Assembly: GCA_026545765.1 (NCBI GenBank)
Contig: JAIFAC010000007.1
Span: 310,001 to 374,000 of the forward strand
DNA from: Plantago major
Taxonomy: Eukaryota; Streptophyta; Magnoliopsida; Lamiales; Plantaginaceae
Length of the DNA: 64,000 nt
Reading direction: 5' to 3'
The notes beneath the pieces were generated by a model that made no database searches, was not told the origin of the DNA, and saw only the letters and a list, made by a program, of their open reading frames with translations. Positions 15,001-29,252 of the stretch are shown here, in pieces. Made by a program: the position numbers and the translations under genes. Every line of letters starts with the position of its first letter. The first letter of the stretch is position 1.

Positions 15001-18000
15001 TAGCAGAGGAATGTCGTTAAAAGTCTATACAAGAATGGATAGAAAAAGATTAGAAGTTCTTTTCTCAAAACTAGTCAATACCAAGTCTTTCTTAATTCAC
15101 ACATTGGTAAGGAAATATGCTAGAAGGCAGTCACAAAAAGTCACACGCCTACGATCGGCGAGTCAGTGATTTCAAATCAAAAATAGATAGACTTTGTACT
15201 CAGGGAACTTTGCACCTAAGAAACCTTTACTCTGCGCATAAAATGAATCCTTGAGAGGTCTTCTTTGTTGCTGTGTGTGATGGATATAAAAATAGAAATA
15301 AGAAAAAAACGAAACAAGGTCCTTCTTCTAGACGTTTTCTCGGCTTTGGTGGGTATATCTATTTATATCTACTACAACAAATAATGCATGTTTCTCAAAA
15401 AGAAGGTAATGAAACGCAAATAAGCTGCGATCTTTGTTTTTCCTATATTTCCTATAAATGTGAAAGAGAATAGAATCTAACATCATAAGTAAGCACGTTT
15501 AGTTCCCTATTTGATGCAGGATAATGAGTATATTGAGATCCAGCCTCGAAAGTCCTTATTCTTTAATATATTTAATAAATAGTTGAACTTATGTCATTTC
15601 ATTAGCAGCAGCAGTATTGCCTTAGTTTTTATATCATCCCTCTCCCGTTTACTTTCCGTTCCAACTCTTACTATGAAGAGTAATAAAATACGCTTTCTTT
15701 GTTCCTATAACAACCTTTTTTATTTTGTAATATTTGTAATATAAATTGTAATATAAATAGTATCTTTTACTTTAAATATTCTGAACACAGTACTTCAATT
15801 GAATGAAAAAGCCTTACTCTACCGGGTGATCTTTCGTTTGGGAGTTAAGCTTCTTCTAGTAATAAGGAAAGCAATTACGTATTCTCCTTCTCTTAAATGG
15901 GGCTGAGAAATAATAACAAATGCCCTTTTCTCTCTTCCTCATAAAGAATTCGAGGAAAGAGGATGCAAGGAATAATAACTATGGCGCAGGACCCTAAATT
16001 AAGACACACGTGAATTTTTCTGCGTACCTCACACCTTGGTTACTATAAAAAGATAGACTTTTTCCAAGAAACCAGAGCTGCTTTCCTTCCTAATTTATGA
16101 AGATCTTTTACTGCCCTAATAAGTGCACCATAAAATTCTAGGCGAGATCCTGTGTAAGAATAATAAGAAATAAATGAGGTGTTTCTCTATTATTATTATA
16201 GTCTTAGGTATAGCATGCTCGACAACACAGCTACTAAAATGCATATTTTATTTACTCCGAGCTCTATTTTGTATCTGCCCATGATCCTTCTAAAATAATC
16301 TCTAAGTAATCCTGGATCCTACAACAAGGAGAAATGAATTGTGCTCACTTTATAAAAGGGTTGTAAAAGTAAGTGAAAATACGAATGTCCTCTTTTGTGT
16401 TTAAGCCTAAAATGTAGCTTATAGTAGTGTCCTTTTTTTTTATAAGTCCCTTATTTGTGTGATCGTAATTTAGGCTTAACTTAATTCTTTAAAAATAAAA
16501 AAATGAAAATGCGCGTTTTTCCCTTTATAACTTGCTTGGAATATTTTTTTACTTCGCTTTTTCTATAATACCTTAGAGAGGATGTCTCTGCGATCATTCT
16601 TCTTTACAACAGTTACTATATAGAATTGTCTTTCGCGGCGGATACTGGCAGAAGAGCAAAAGACGGAAGTAAGTCAGAATTAGATAATGCATTCATTTCA
16701 GTGTAAGATTGCCCGTAGTCGAAACTTTAATATTACCGACTACTGTATTTTGTGTATAAATAATACGCATACTCTATCTCTATAAAGTAAAAAGACCCGC
16801 CTAACATTTGTATTGTAGGTAGATTTATCCGGGTTAACGTAGAAAAACTAGATGTGGGTGAAAGCGCTCTTATTATATTAGTAGAGAGTCTTTAATGGCC
16901 CTTAAGTACTGAAACCGGGAAAAGGGTCTAAGCCTGGTCATAAAAAACCGACGTGATCCATAACTAACACACTAACACAGCGCAAAATCCATATGAAACA
17001 ACCTCCATTTTTACTTGTCTCACCTTTCTACGAAGCTGTGCCCTTAAGTCTAGCTATACTAGCAAGTTTATTTTCGCTGTGTTTTGGTCCTTTCTTCTAT
17101 CTCTTTGTTTGCTCTTGTTTTCTTATATATAGTTGGTTGCTAGCGTAAACCTCTCGACGAAACCATCAATATAGACGCTATCTCTTACCCAAGGGAGAAA
17201 ACAACGATTAACCAACATCACTGGGAAGAGGGGACCCTACCCTTTTTTCGGAATTGCTAAGAAACTGGTTAGGAATGGATGCTTTTTTATGCCCTTGCCT
17301 TATTTCTGGTATATGTTTCTATCCTTTTTTTTTATATCTCACCAAATATAACTATGACCTCAAAATACAGCTTTATTCTTTGATTCCTTGTGAAATAGTA
17401 TAAATGAAATGGATAACCCAGTTATGAGGATAATGGGAATTAGTATAGAGCAAAAAATCTAGAACAAAGTAGAACTCACAGATTGTGTACGTCACTCCTA
17501 TTATTATACCGGGTTAGAATAGGAAAAAAATGTCGTTTCTTTTTTAAGAAGGAATATATAAAAGCAGGTAAGCGCTGTTCCTATTGCATTAATTAAATCC
17601 TCGTTATAAATACACTCACAAATAACAACTATCTGCGTCTGCCTTCACTTTCCACGCGAATCATTTCTATTCTGTCTTATTATGTGTGGATCCTTCCCTT
17701 ATACTATTTAGTACATTACTTAAAATTGATTTGGTAATGAGAGTTATAAACAAAGCAAAAAGGATTATATATAAGTCAGTAGTTTTGGAAAATAAAAAAA
17801 ATAGATAAGAATTGCCTATCCTTAGTAGGAGTATATGCCGGGATACACAACATTACTTTTTAAAAACTTTGTATAAGCCAAACCTTCTCTTTCTGTACCA
17901 AATCTAGGAGGAAGTATGGAAATAGTCTGTCATTACGTACGAGTGAGTACTTTACTTGTTTATTTGTTATTCCTCTTTTTCTTATCAAGCAAGCTATCCA

Positions 18001-19940
18001 CCTTTTTCTTTGTTCACTTCTTTACTTACAATATATTTTATCTAAACTTTGATCTTTTCTGCCATAAATGATCTCATATCCAAAAAACCATGAGAACGTA
18101 ATTTTCATTTTGACCCTTGGCAGGATTGGAGAAGAGAACTCCCAGCTACGATTTATTTTAAGCCAGCTGCTAGTAAAAAGTTATAGTTTTGATTCCTTTC
18201 TATTAGACTAGTATAAAAGTATATAGTAAACCCTTGTTAATTCTGAAATTTTTATTCTTTAATACAAGAGGATTCTGAGATGAGATAGTGCTAGGAAATG
18301 TTCTAGAAAGTCCTCTAATATTGAAATATACTATAAATACAAAGTAAAGAATATAGCCCTTCAATTGCGTTTACTCGTATATTATATAATAGTCTGCCTT
18401 CATAATTAACAACAAATTTCGTACATAAAAAACTTAAAGTAACTTTAAGTGTTGGCATTGTGGTCCACCTTTTCAGAAGTTCTTGTTTAGTACAATAATC
18501 AAGAATCGACGGTGTTTGATTTGATTTTATATGCCCTTATTTGGATCGTAGTATTGTTTATAGATAGAAAGTTGGCGTACTATTCTATTTTTACGTAAGG
18601 TAAATCCTCAACAGAAATAAATAGAGATAGAAATGGAAGTGATTTCTCCTCCCTTTGCAAATACATACTTCTTAGAATCCTAGAAATGCCCAATCAATCA
18701 TAAGTAATTATTAAATTATTAAGAAACCACAAAAAAGATTTCCAAATATAAGAAAAACAAATTAAGAAATAGGACAATCCGTGGATTCTGCATACTAGAC
18801 ACTAGGAAAATAGTACGCTTCGTGTCGCACATCAATATAAAATTCGCGTATTCCTAACAAGTGCAAAAGTTACTTTATTTTAATAATCCTATTTCGGTCT
18901 GCTTTGGTTGGATTTTCAGTTGAATTTTTATCTATTTGGTAACGAAACGACCTGCTATATTTCTATAAATTTCTATAATATAATAAGCAGTTGAATTGAA
19001 AAAACAAAAAAAGACTACCGCAGAGTTTCTACCAAATTCCTCTATGATTTCCACTTTATCTTCCTCCCATTGAAATATGCTAATAAAAGATACGTGTAGG
19101 CTGTACGTAGAAGTTTTTTTCTAGCACAAAATAAAATATCTTTGTAAATCTATGTATGTGCAATGATTTGGCCCTTCCTCCTTTAGAGCCTCGAAGCTAA
19201 AACAGAAGAAATCAAATTATTAAGTGTCACACCAGACTGTGTTGCGCATACAAAAAAGCTAGAAGGAAGAACCTAATAGTTGGAAGGACTTCTCAATCAA
19301 ACCATTGTTTTTGAATGAATTGTGTAGACCAAACAAAGGTGTTACAGATGTTGTAAAGCTATTAATTGAAGAACGAAAGAGTCCAATCTAAGCAATTTAT
19401 TTTTATACATACTATAAAGTTATAAAGTCTATAAAAAGTACACAAATATAGTTAGGCAAAGAGAAATACAACAAGATTGTTGGGAAATTGTTGGGATTCT
19501 ATGGGATTGGTTCAACAATGGGTAGAGGGTGACGGATATCCATATTTTATACTATGAAGAAGAAGAAGAACTCAAAAGAGTAAAAGGACATCTGAATTCA
19601 AACTTTATTTATTAACCAATTGTTTTTAATTCGAAAAGAGAGGCAAAAGAAATATGATATAGCATAAAAGGATTACCTTTCTCTGCGAAATTGAAGCGAT
19701 ATCTTGGACAATTGAAAAGGCTATAACACTCGGCCTAATACATATGTCCATACCATAATTGGTAGAAAAGGATAAATAAAAGATTGATTGCACACTAAAC
19801 TCCACAATCTAATTTATAATATATGGAAAAAACATAATCCAACAAAACAAGGTTACAAAATTCGTTTTTTTCTTGCCTATACCACCAGTACTAACACAAT
19901 ATTATCTATAATAACTCTACTATTCGAGTAAACCAGAAAA
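1..19940. other. AT-rich non-coding stretch without recognisable genes
   Basis: I see no protein family, tRNA or rRNA here. Open reading frames reach at most about 107 codons and have the aromatic- and Ile/Lys-rich composition expected of random AT-rich DNA. Local low-complexity patches are present, for example the AT-only run at about 1,810-1,875 and another at about 11,440-11,490. A somewhat more G+C-rich patch at about 3,060-3,340 did not translate into anything I know on either strand. A single TTGCACC core element (CTTTGCACCTAAG) sits at about 15,208-15,220. Sequence style differs between blocks: about 3.4-6.4 kb is poor in A and T homopolymers and rich in TA steps, unlike the flanks. 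Confidence 0.6.
6969..7223 (+). CDS. Unrecognised 84-codon reading frame
   Basis: This frame starts at an ATG and encodes a hydrophilic protein. The first half is mixed (it contains a GITPLLIG segment at about residues 31-38) and the C-terminal third is very basic, with a run of Arg/Lys near residues 70-78. I recognise no family. A second open frame overlaps it from 7,078. There is no neighbouring gene that would give context, and a frame this long is not surprising in AT-rich DNA. It is listed only because its residue mix is less low-complexity than most frames in the window. Chance is the likelier explanation. Confidence 0.12.
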   Translation: MSYAKKRFTYVGDENIDIRYTSEEHPFNSVGITPLLIGTSKFPWNSGGKEEELFKSHVQKRQKVGLDFGSRSRRKKRQVQCFQY

Positions 19941-19942
19941 TG

Positions 19943-22598
19943 GCGTTGCACCAATAATACAAGACTAAAATAATACAATAAATAATTAGTTAGATTAAAA
20001 AAAAAAGATCATTCTATGGCCTTTACTAGATAGCAGGCCTCAGTTCACCCTGTGAAGGGAAAATCAATCACTAGAACAGATAAGAGTTTCTTGGTGAAAG
20101 TGGATCCTTGTAGTAATTGTACTAACTATAATTCCCAATACCAATTCAAGTAATAGAAATGTCCTCCTCTGGTCAAGCCAACACCGAAAACTTACATTAT
20201 CAAGTAAGGTGAGCAACATCTCTTTCACAAAAGTTCATTTATAAAGAAACCCGGTAGTAAGAGGAGAGACAACGGGATAGATATAAGAAATAACAAGTCA
20301 ATAGTTACATAGGAAATAGAAAGAAGACAAAGTCTTAGTCCTCAATTAAAAGAGAAGTGAAAAAGAGTTCTAAATAAGAGTGGAATGCATATAAATTCAA
20401 GCATTGCACCAAGATTTAGAAGAAATTTAGATATTATTTCAATTATTTAGTCTTTCTTGTATTCTGTTTTCTGACAAATACCTGGAGTTATTACTTACCA
20501 ATAATCCAAGATCAAGGACACGAGAAGGATATGTATGAACATAGAACCAATCAAGGGCACCGCACAATAAAGAATGGATTATGAGTATTAGATATTATCT
20601 TTACCAAAACAAGCAGACACGGCAATAAAAGATTTAATAAAACTTCATTACTGCCTTACTTACTTATTCCCTTTATAAATTCTACACAATTTAGAATTAG
20701 AAAGAAATATAGAAAAAAGTGTATTGATTATTCGTGTTGTTTTTTTCCCAAGTAGCTTACCACCTTGTCGAAGGTATACATTTTATCATTTTGTCCATGA
20801 AACACTGTAACCAGAACTAGATAGAACTAAATGCTAAGAATTGCCATGCTTTGAAGACCTTTTCACAAGTTTTTACAAGACAAGAAAGTATAAAGTCTAA
20901 TAATTTATATATTTAACGCCTTGCACCAACAGAAGATATAATTTTTATAGGCTTATCCTTTGCTTAGATTTCCAAAAATAAGGAAAAATAGATAGTTTCA
21001 TTTAGTTGGCAGTGCAGTTATTAATGTGATTGAATGAAATATACTCTATATATAAAATATAAATAAATGGATTTTTTTGTTTTGCTCCTCCCTTTTAATC
21101 TTCTTCTCTTGATTATGTTATGAACTACCCCAACTTACATAAAATAAAGAGGACTTTTGTATTTTGTATTACCTTTATTTATTTATTAGCTTATGAATAG
21201 CTTATTAAGTTAAGTAAGAATATACAAAAACAACTGCGCCTTGACGAGATTAAGTATTACATTAACTAAAATAAAAGAAGAAAATGAAGAACGTGTGGAA
21301 TATATTAACTAGCGATAAAGTAAAAAAAGACTCTAATAAAATAATAATATATCATATCCTTGACTCATATTCCCAAATCATTAGAAGCTCTTATATAAGG
21401 AAGAAATTAATTAAATTAAGTACTCTATCCTATTTGCATTCCTTGTTTAACATTGTATTATAACTTATATTTCAGGTGATTCTTACCTTTAATGTCTCTT
21501 AATAAATACTTCTTTCTAAAGAATACCATCTCTCTTTTTGCGGTAGGTATCTTATCTTATATAGGATATTATATAATGATAAAAACTATACAAGACAAGG
21601 ATATACCGATATAAATATTAGACAGACACTCAATTAGGTAATTAAAAAAGTACATACTTAGTCGAATAATAAATAAATACCAAATTCATTTCTTTATCAA
21701 CTTGCCAGTGTGCATTGTTGTACATCTCTCTATCTAACAACAACTAAAACGAATACGAAAAAAGAAAAAGAAGATATTTTTTATTAGTTATTAGTATAGT
21801 AACTTAAAAAAGAGTATCCAATCCAATCCAATCGAACAAGGAAGTGAGCATCATAGGGCGCTTCATAACAAATTATACTATACAAATATAAAATAAAATA
21901 TAGATAAGATAGGGGTATGGCTGCACAAGAGTCAAATAGGATCCAATACAGACACATAGAAATCACAGGATACAAGTAACCCAGTCAACTAAATATAATA
22001 GCCAAAAAAGACATGACATAAAGTGAGAATCCAATAAAGTTTAAGCGTTGCACCAACGGAAAATGAAAGAAAATAGAATAGAAAATTAGGAGGTAGAGAG
22101 CAAAAAGGACAATATAGCAATAAAGGCAGTTTAAGGAGAGGAGTGGATCAATTTCATAATCTATACCAATTCTAACAACAATAATATCTCTATATACGTG
22201 GCATTTTTGAATACTTTATTACACTTTTTTGTGAGCTGTGTACCTAAACCTTGCACCTAAAATACAACCAATAAAATACAAACTTTAAGTGCGCAAAATA
22301 TACAATTAAAAAGTAGATCATAATACTTTGTATCCAGCAACTGAGTTATTTAGGTATAGAAGAATATCTTCGCCTTTGTTTGTACATTTATCTAAGTATT
22401 ATAGAATTCCTTTCTGAATAATAATAGGGGAATGAATATCTACAACATTGGAAGGATAATAATCATACATAGTACCTTCATAACCAACCTTTACCCGGCA
22501 AGGAATACAACTCCAATTCAATCTATTAAGACGACCGCTATTCCGTATGCTTTCAACAATAAGGAAATTCCTGACAGAAAATGGCCTTGCACCTAAAA
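19943..22598. repeat. Cluster of a short dispersed element (core TTGCACC)
   Basis: Six copies of a short element lie within 2.7 kb, all on the plus strand. Copies reading GCGTTGCACCAA are at 19,943-19,954 and 22,045-22,056. A GCCTTGCACCAA copy is at 20,918-20,929, and GCATTGCACCAA starts at 20,401. The form CCTTGCACCTAAAA occurs twice, at 22,249-22,262 and 22,585-22,598. Further copies are elsewhere: plus strand at 15,208, 37,910 and 52,991; minus strand at 51,671 and 53,744. Similarity extends to about 20 bp in the best pairs, as in 22,045 and 37,910 where GGAAA follows one base after the core. The function is unknown; the sequence shows repetition only. Confidence 0.6.
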
Positions 22599-22891
22599 CC
22601 GACACAAATCTCTCAGTCACCGTTGATCTTTCTATTTAGTATTGGTGAGTTGGCTGTTATAAATAAAATAAAACAAGTGGAGCCTTTCACCCGGAACTCT
22701 TTCTTTGTATGCCTATGTTGTTGTTTCCCATCTTGTCTTGTATGAATCTCTTGTCCTTATGTATCCATTTTTACCGTTTATAAGATCTCAAATAGGAAGT
22801 ACCAAATCCTAAATTTAGATATCTTAGCACAAAGAAAAATCTGTGAAATTAACACTGCAACCAGACAGAGTACCAAGGAAGATAAGAGGAA

Positions 22892-22895
<4 letters not shown>

Positions 22896-22928
<33 letters not shown>
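22896..22928. repeat. (TA)n microsatellite
   Basis: This is an uninterrupted alternating TA run of 33 bases, the longest simple dinucleotide run noticed in the window. It is flanked by AAGTT on the left and CGATTT on the right. Length polymorphism is likely. Confidence 0.95.
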
Positions 22929-22932
<4 letters not shown>

Positions 22933-24017
22933 TTAGAAAACGTGTCGCATGTATAGAAATTCTGACATCTGAGTTGACGAATCATAAGTACGCAATAGAT
23001 TTTATAATTAATAGCACTTAATTTAATTAGACTTCTTGCCTATGTATGCCTGATTTCTCTTTCTAAATCCTAATGTCGTATTTACGTATAATTTACGTAT
23101 ATATAATTCTGCATAACTTTGGATAAAAATTCTTAACAATACAATAACGTAATGAACATCGTGCTGTGGTGGTTTAGAAGGAAATTTAATTTGAGAAAGT
23201 CTTTGTGAACAACTTTTGAAAGAATAATAAATAGGGCATATCGAATATTGAGTCTACACCCAAACAGCCAAAAAGAAGACTAAAACAAATTCATAGTTCC
23301 GACAAGCCATCTTTAGATTTCTGTTATATTATATATATGCGAGATGCACTTATTAGCTATTCGCGAGAAATGATCCTTACAAATTTCTTATGGAACGTTT
23401 TTCCCCTTTCTTTTTCTTTTCGGGATGACTCTTTTTCTAAGCAAAGATATAAGACATGTGCTTTCCACTCCAATTCTACTTTTGGCTCTTTTCATTCCGA
23501 GGGGGATTCTTAGAAATATACTTCTTTCCGTGACAACAGTGGTTGTTGTTAAAAAAAATAAACAGGGATAGATATTCTAAAGGATCGTATTCCCTTTTCC
23601 TTAATTTCTCGAAAGAAGCTGTTCAACAACTAAAAAATAGTACAAAATGTAATACTAAAGTCTTTTCTTTTACTTTATGTTTTCTACATTTCTGGATCAG
23701 TTTTTTTTATTCTATAAACTAAACTATAACCGAGGATCCTTCATAAGGTAAAGATATACTGTGTTGGAATAAATAATATATTTCATAGACACGCGAACCT
23801 AGTAGACATGGTTTTTATTAGTTAAGTAGACTTAAGTAGACTGAACTAAGCCAGCAATAACACTCCGATAAAGTTGAGACAATCAAAACAAAAGACTTTT
23901 CTTAAATTGACTAGGTCTAATCTAGTAATGCACAGAACTCTAATATAATAGGATATATAATAGGATAGAGTAACATAGGAAAGAACCTAGGCACTGGGCT
24001 TATATTTCACAGGATCT

Positions 24018-24037
24018 CTCTTCTCTTCTCTTCTCTT
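24018..24037. repeat. CTCTT pentanucleotide repeat, four units
   Basis: Four exact tandem copies of CTCTT occur in otherwise non-coding sequence. One strand is purely pyrimidine, which is typical of slippage-generated repeats. Confidence 0.9.
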
Positions 24038-27000
24038 ATTGTTTATAAGTTAACTAAGTCTAAGTCAACCCGGGCGTAGGTCTTTAATACTTTGGATGTC
24101 TCTACTTTGGTATAATCTTCCCTTCACTTTCGAGTCAAACTAGAAATAGAAACGCGAGAAACGGGAGATAATAAATATAGGATATAACAACTCGTGACTG
24201 GAGTACCACCAAAATTATTTATTATATTTGAAAAGGCTAGTAGGTATAGAAAAAAGAATTAGATATGTCATAGGGAACAGAATTTTTAATAGTTGAACAA
24301 TTTAAGTAAACACATATAGGGTCCGGTGATCCACTAAACCGTTCTTATTATATTAAGTCAAGGCAGCAATTACGGAATATTATCGAGATATACAAATACT
24401 AGTTTCTCTTTACTAATTAAGAATGGAATATTACCAAGGAGGTCTTTTCCCAATTCTGTATTTTTCGCAAGGTGTACAAGATATAAAGGACTCTAAAAAC
24501 TATTATTAAAAACTTACGTATGGTATTAGCCTCTCAACCTTTCCACATAGCACAAACAAATAAGGAGTATTCCACGTTTGGTTTGTTTTTTGAAATTCTT
24601 GTATAAGTGCACAATTTCCTTTTGGTTCTGTGTACTCACAGTTTTATAAGAGACACTCCTTGTACTGCTTACAAACTAGATTCTTACCCTTGGTGGGCTG
24701 TATGAATATAAGGAAACGGTTAAACGGAGTCTATGTATTTCCTACTTCTCTCTCCCAGGAGACTCTCTATTTTTGGAACTATCAAACTCTAATATATATA
24801 ATAAATGAGGACGTTTCCTTTTTTGATTTTCAGTCTAGAGTAAGGTATTCCCACTACATTATAGACCCTTTTCCCAATTACTTTCATACTGTAGGTGATG
24901 TTGTTAGTTAGCAAATTAGAAACGAAAATCCAATCTATAAAATCCTGGGATATGTTTCGAAACAAGGACGAGCTCCTGTTCTCTATTTTGCCTGGCCTGC
25001 CACGGATGTTATTTTCTTATATGATATTGAACTCTCTCCTTTTACATTTTAGAAGAGTCTATTCCAGTACACAATACCCTTGAGAAGTCATGTGACAAAT
25101 TACACTTCTTATCATTTTACCTTTCTTTTTCAGCTCAGTACATAAACTTTCCGTTCTTTGGTTCAGTCGGAGGATTGATTCTCTTTTCACAAATACAATA
25201 AAGGTCATAAATATAATAAAAGTGGAGGATCCAAGCAAGGGTAGCTGTTATAGTATAGATTTTTACTCTTTCTGGGTTCCTGGAATAGGACAAGTTCAAT
25301 TAAGAAACAAAGCTTTTCCTTGTAATTTAATTAAGGACAGTAAAGGTCAACCCTTAAGATAAGAAAAAACAAGAAACTCTTACAGGTCCGCTCTCTATAA
25401 GTTAAGAAGTTAAGTGCAATTGTATATTTTATTTAACATGTCATCTTTTTCTTCGCCTTTATGTACCGCGAAATTAAGTTTCAAAGTCTCCCACATGTCC
25501 AAAGAGTTCTGGGAGAGTATATATTCGCTTCAAAAGAAACTCCAATCTATATTTCTACACGCTTCTATATTAATGCGCGGTTGACGTATATTAAGGGGTG
25601 TTGACGCCAAGCTAAACTGTATATTTCACAAAACACAATTCGTAATGTACTTAAGGACGGGGTTCTTGCTTTCTTGGATTGGATTATTTCTTTTTCCATA
25701 CCGTGTATCTTTAATTTCTACTTTATCTTTATTTTTCGAATTAACTAATTTCTTGTTTTAAACTGGCTCCTCTCTAAAAGGATCTCTATTTGCCAACACC
25801 CAGAGTTCTATCTATATTGTTATTGTTCAAATTCTGGATTATTAACCTCACCTGCGTGTCCTAAAAACTGTGTCGCAAGTCATTTATTTACTCTGTTGTT
25901 GAACAATAAAAGATAAAGTTAACCTAGTGTAATGGAAAGCATCGTTCGTTCTGAGAAAACCCACAATATTGTCCCTACTTCTTATGCGTAAAACAGATTC
26001 CTTAGTGTCTCTCTTGTCTGTGATGTGAAAAAATAAATACCATTGTTGAAAAAAGATTGCCTACAACGCCTCTGTGGATTTCTCTTGAAAACACTCGATG
26101 GATTCTTAGTTCTTAAATTCTTATAAAGCAACTTTATATTACTGGAAACTGCCCTGGCTTTTAATATTACTATGACTTATGACTGGTCAACTAAACTAAA
26201 TCCAGGTTAATAAGTATGAAATGTATGATTCCCTATGACAGAATGACAGACTCTTCCCTAAGAGAATTGGCCCTTTTTTTTATTGATCCAAGTCGCGTGT
26301 CTTTAAAAGTCCTTCATTGACAAAGAATATAGTTTCTAAAGTCGTATAAAATACTACAAGAGCAACCAAGGAGAAGATAATATAAAATAAATGTCCTTTA
26401 CCGGGTCTTATCTTTGGATCTACAATAACAAGGTTTCTATACACTACTAAGCAAGTGTCCAAGTTGATATACTTTATTTTTTCTCTTTGCTATAAAGCTG
26501 ACGAGTCTAAAAAATGAATATAAGCACCACCCTAGAAATGAAATTTATATAATAACCACGTGGAAGATCCAGATATCCAGGTAATACAACTATTTTTTAA
26601 TTCTTTACAGCGAGGGCCATTAGGTACAAAGAAAATAACCTGAAAAGCCTAATTTTATAAACGCCTAATAAACCCTATATGTGCAATCACTCATTTTCAT
26701 TGATAAGAATCCTTGTCATAGTTAAAAGTTAGATAAGTGGAATAGGAGCAAGATAATTTAGATTAGAAAATAATATAGAGACACGCAAATTTTATAGTTT
26801 CCTTACAGTATTGGATGTCGTGATTTTTTTTCATTTTCAAACAACGGAGGGTATGTATAGTCATCAAGCTTAACAAGCAACAGTAAAGGATATTAGTTCT
26901 GAAACAATCAGAGGAAAAACTATAATAAATTCTTTAGCAGAAACAACTATAAAATAACTTTTACTTTGGATTTTCTAAACTGTTCAAAATTGTGTTTCAT

Positions 27001-29222
27001 TCAGATGTCTTTTCTAATCAACAAGGGTAACTCCACTATTTCTAATTCTGCCTTGGTAATCAACGAATTTCATATTTTCATATATATTAATTATAATTAA
27101 TTATATATATAAGATCCAGTTTTACTCGATAATATAGATATCCACCAGAAAAAGTCCTTTCATAAATTTTCACATTTCGTCTAGTGTAATAGTAAATAGA
27201 GCAAAAAAAGTATTGAGCTATAAATGATATACGAGGAGATTGCTCGCCAAACTGTCGGTAAGAACAAAGTAGTAGTTTTTCGCTGTAGTCGAAGTATTCC
27301 AACTAAGGTTTATCTCCAGCTCGATATTTGGAAAGAATCTCATGATGAACTAATAAGAATTCTCTAAATAATATACTTAACATGCCCTAAGTTTGCTCCT
27401 GACTTTAATATTAAAAGTAACCCGCCTTCATTCCTCCGAGGACTTTCCTTTTATCCTTTAAGTTAGGGACCTATTGTGTTTTCTGTTATTAGAGTAAATT
27501 GTACCTTTGCTGCTTTCTTTTGATAGAGACTTTTGTTCGGTACAAAAATAAGATCATGTACACCTTTACTAGGCCAACCAACCTATTGATTATAATATTG
27601 ATTATAAAATAAAAAGGAAGATGTAAAATGAATAGGAATTTAAAGAAGGGCGCTCACAACTCATTTAAAGGCTCGTGGATAGATAAAACCTCTAAAAAAC
27701 AAGTTAATAAAGGACAAATGCCCGGACACGTGAATAATCTTACATAGCAGAATCATAGTAGAAACATGATAGTAACTTTTGTGTAGTTAAGTGAACACTG
27801 CAGAGTACAATGACTTTTATTTCAAAAACATCTAGCTTCTAGTTACATAAATAAGGGATAGGACTGCAGATACATATAGCATAAAATGAAAGTTATAGGG
27901 CATTCCCTAATAAAGCCAAGCAGGGAAGGAAAGGGGATAATGAGAATAAACTATAGCCTTTAATCCTCCAAAGTCTAAAACCAAAGCTTCGTTTTTTCAC
28001 AAATCCCTTTTGTTTCGTGTTTATTACTTTCCTTGACATGTTTTATTAATTAAAATGCATTCCAATATAGAAGTTAAAATGAAAATAATTATCTTCTAAA
28101 GTTGGGTGGTGTTTTAAGATATAATATTAAGGCTTCCCTTACTTAACAAACAATATTAAAGAGGTACTTTTTCAATAAAAACATTTCTTTCTAATTCTAT
28201 ATTATAATCTAGTAAATGCAAGGTAGTTCTTACCCAGGTCCTTACAAGATAGGTTATGAACTATATCATATTAAGTTTTCCTGCATAGTATAAACCACGC
28301 AAGCATTCTTCCCTTCTGCCTATATTGAATTTTAGCTATACATACACCTAACTAAGCCAACAACACGTCCTACTTGTTTTTTTATACTTCACAAGTATTT
28401 GTTCTCCTCTATACTTTTATATATATATATTTATACTACAAGGCACCTGAGATAACTACCAATGATTTATATAGGGTGTACTCGAACATAGATTGAAAGT
28501 AAAACACTTTGAAAGACACGTTGGTGATTAAGAACTCTAAGAATCCTATACTATTAATTAATATTTACTTAACAAAGCTAACATAAATTATTCTATTTCC
28601 CTACCAAGAACACTAAAGAGAGACACTTATTTCCTTACAAACTTAACAAACTTAATTTAGGTTTTTTAATGATGGTACTATACCACCTAGAATAGAGCAC
28701 AATAAAACACGTATAGAATTAGATAGAAATGCTACTAATGCTATAAGAGAGAAAGGAAATTCATAACTCATAAAAGAAATCCTATAAAGCAATTAAGAGA
28801 GTGTACTTAGCAAATTATTTATTTATATTATAGTGTTGTAGTATTATAGATGAAGGTGCATCATATAGTAAGGTAGTAACATCTATCTAACAATGTATAA
28901 ACATCTAGTCTAAGCAAAGAAGTATATTACATTTGGCATACACATGAGACAATAATGAGATGTTCACAAAGAGAGCAAAGTAGAATTCACAAAGTCTCTT
29001 ATACTATAACTAAGAAATTTCTTAATATAATAAATATCATCTCATACATGTACTATTCCTTTTATAGAGTAGTATTTCAGCCAGCTTTTATGTTTATGCC
29101 TCAGTTCTTGTATTATAGTAATAGAAATGCTAAGGAACAAGATATCCACCTAGGAATATAATTAGAAGGGCAGGCTAAATTAGGTAACTACCTCTCTAAT
29201 TACTCCTATGCTATAAGAAGTT

Positions 29223-29252
29223 GTATATGTAATATATGTATATGTAATATAT
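29223..29252. repeat. Tandem duplication of a 15-bp unit
   Basis: The unit GTATATGTAATATAT occurs twice head to tail without a mismatch, in non-coding AT-rich sequence. Confidence 0.9.

Noticed and set aside
24630..25083. Two overlapping plus-strand frames (93 and 62 codons) that could be one frameshifted gene
   Set aside because: Neither half has a recognised domain, and joining them is unsupported; the length is within chance for this composition.
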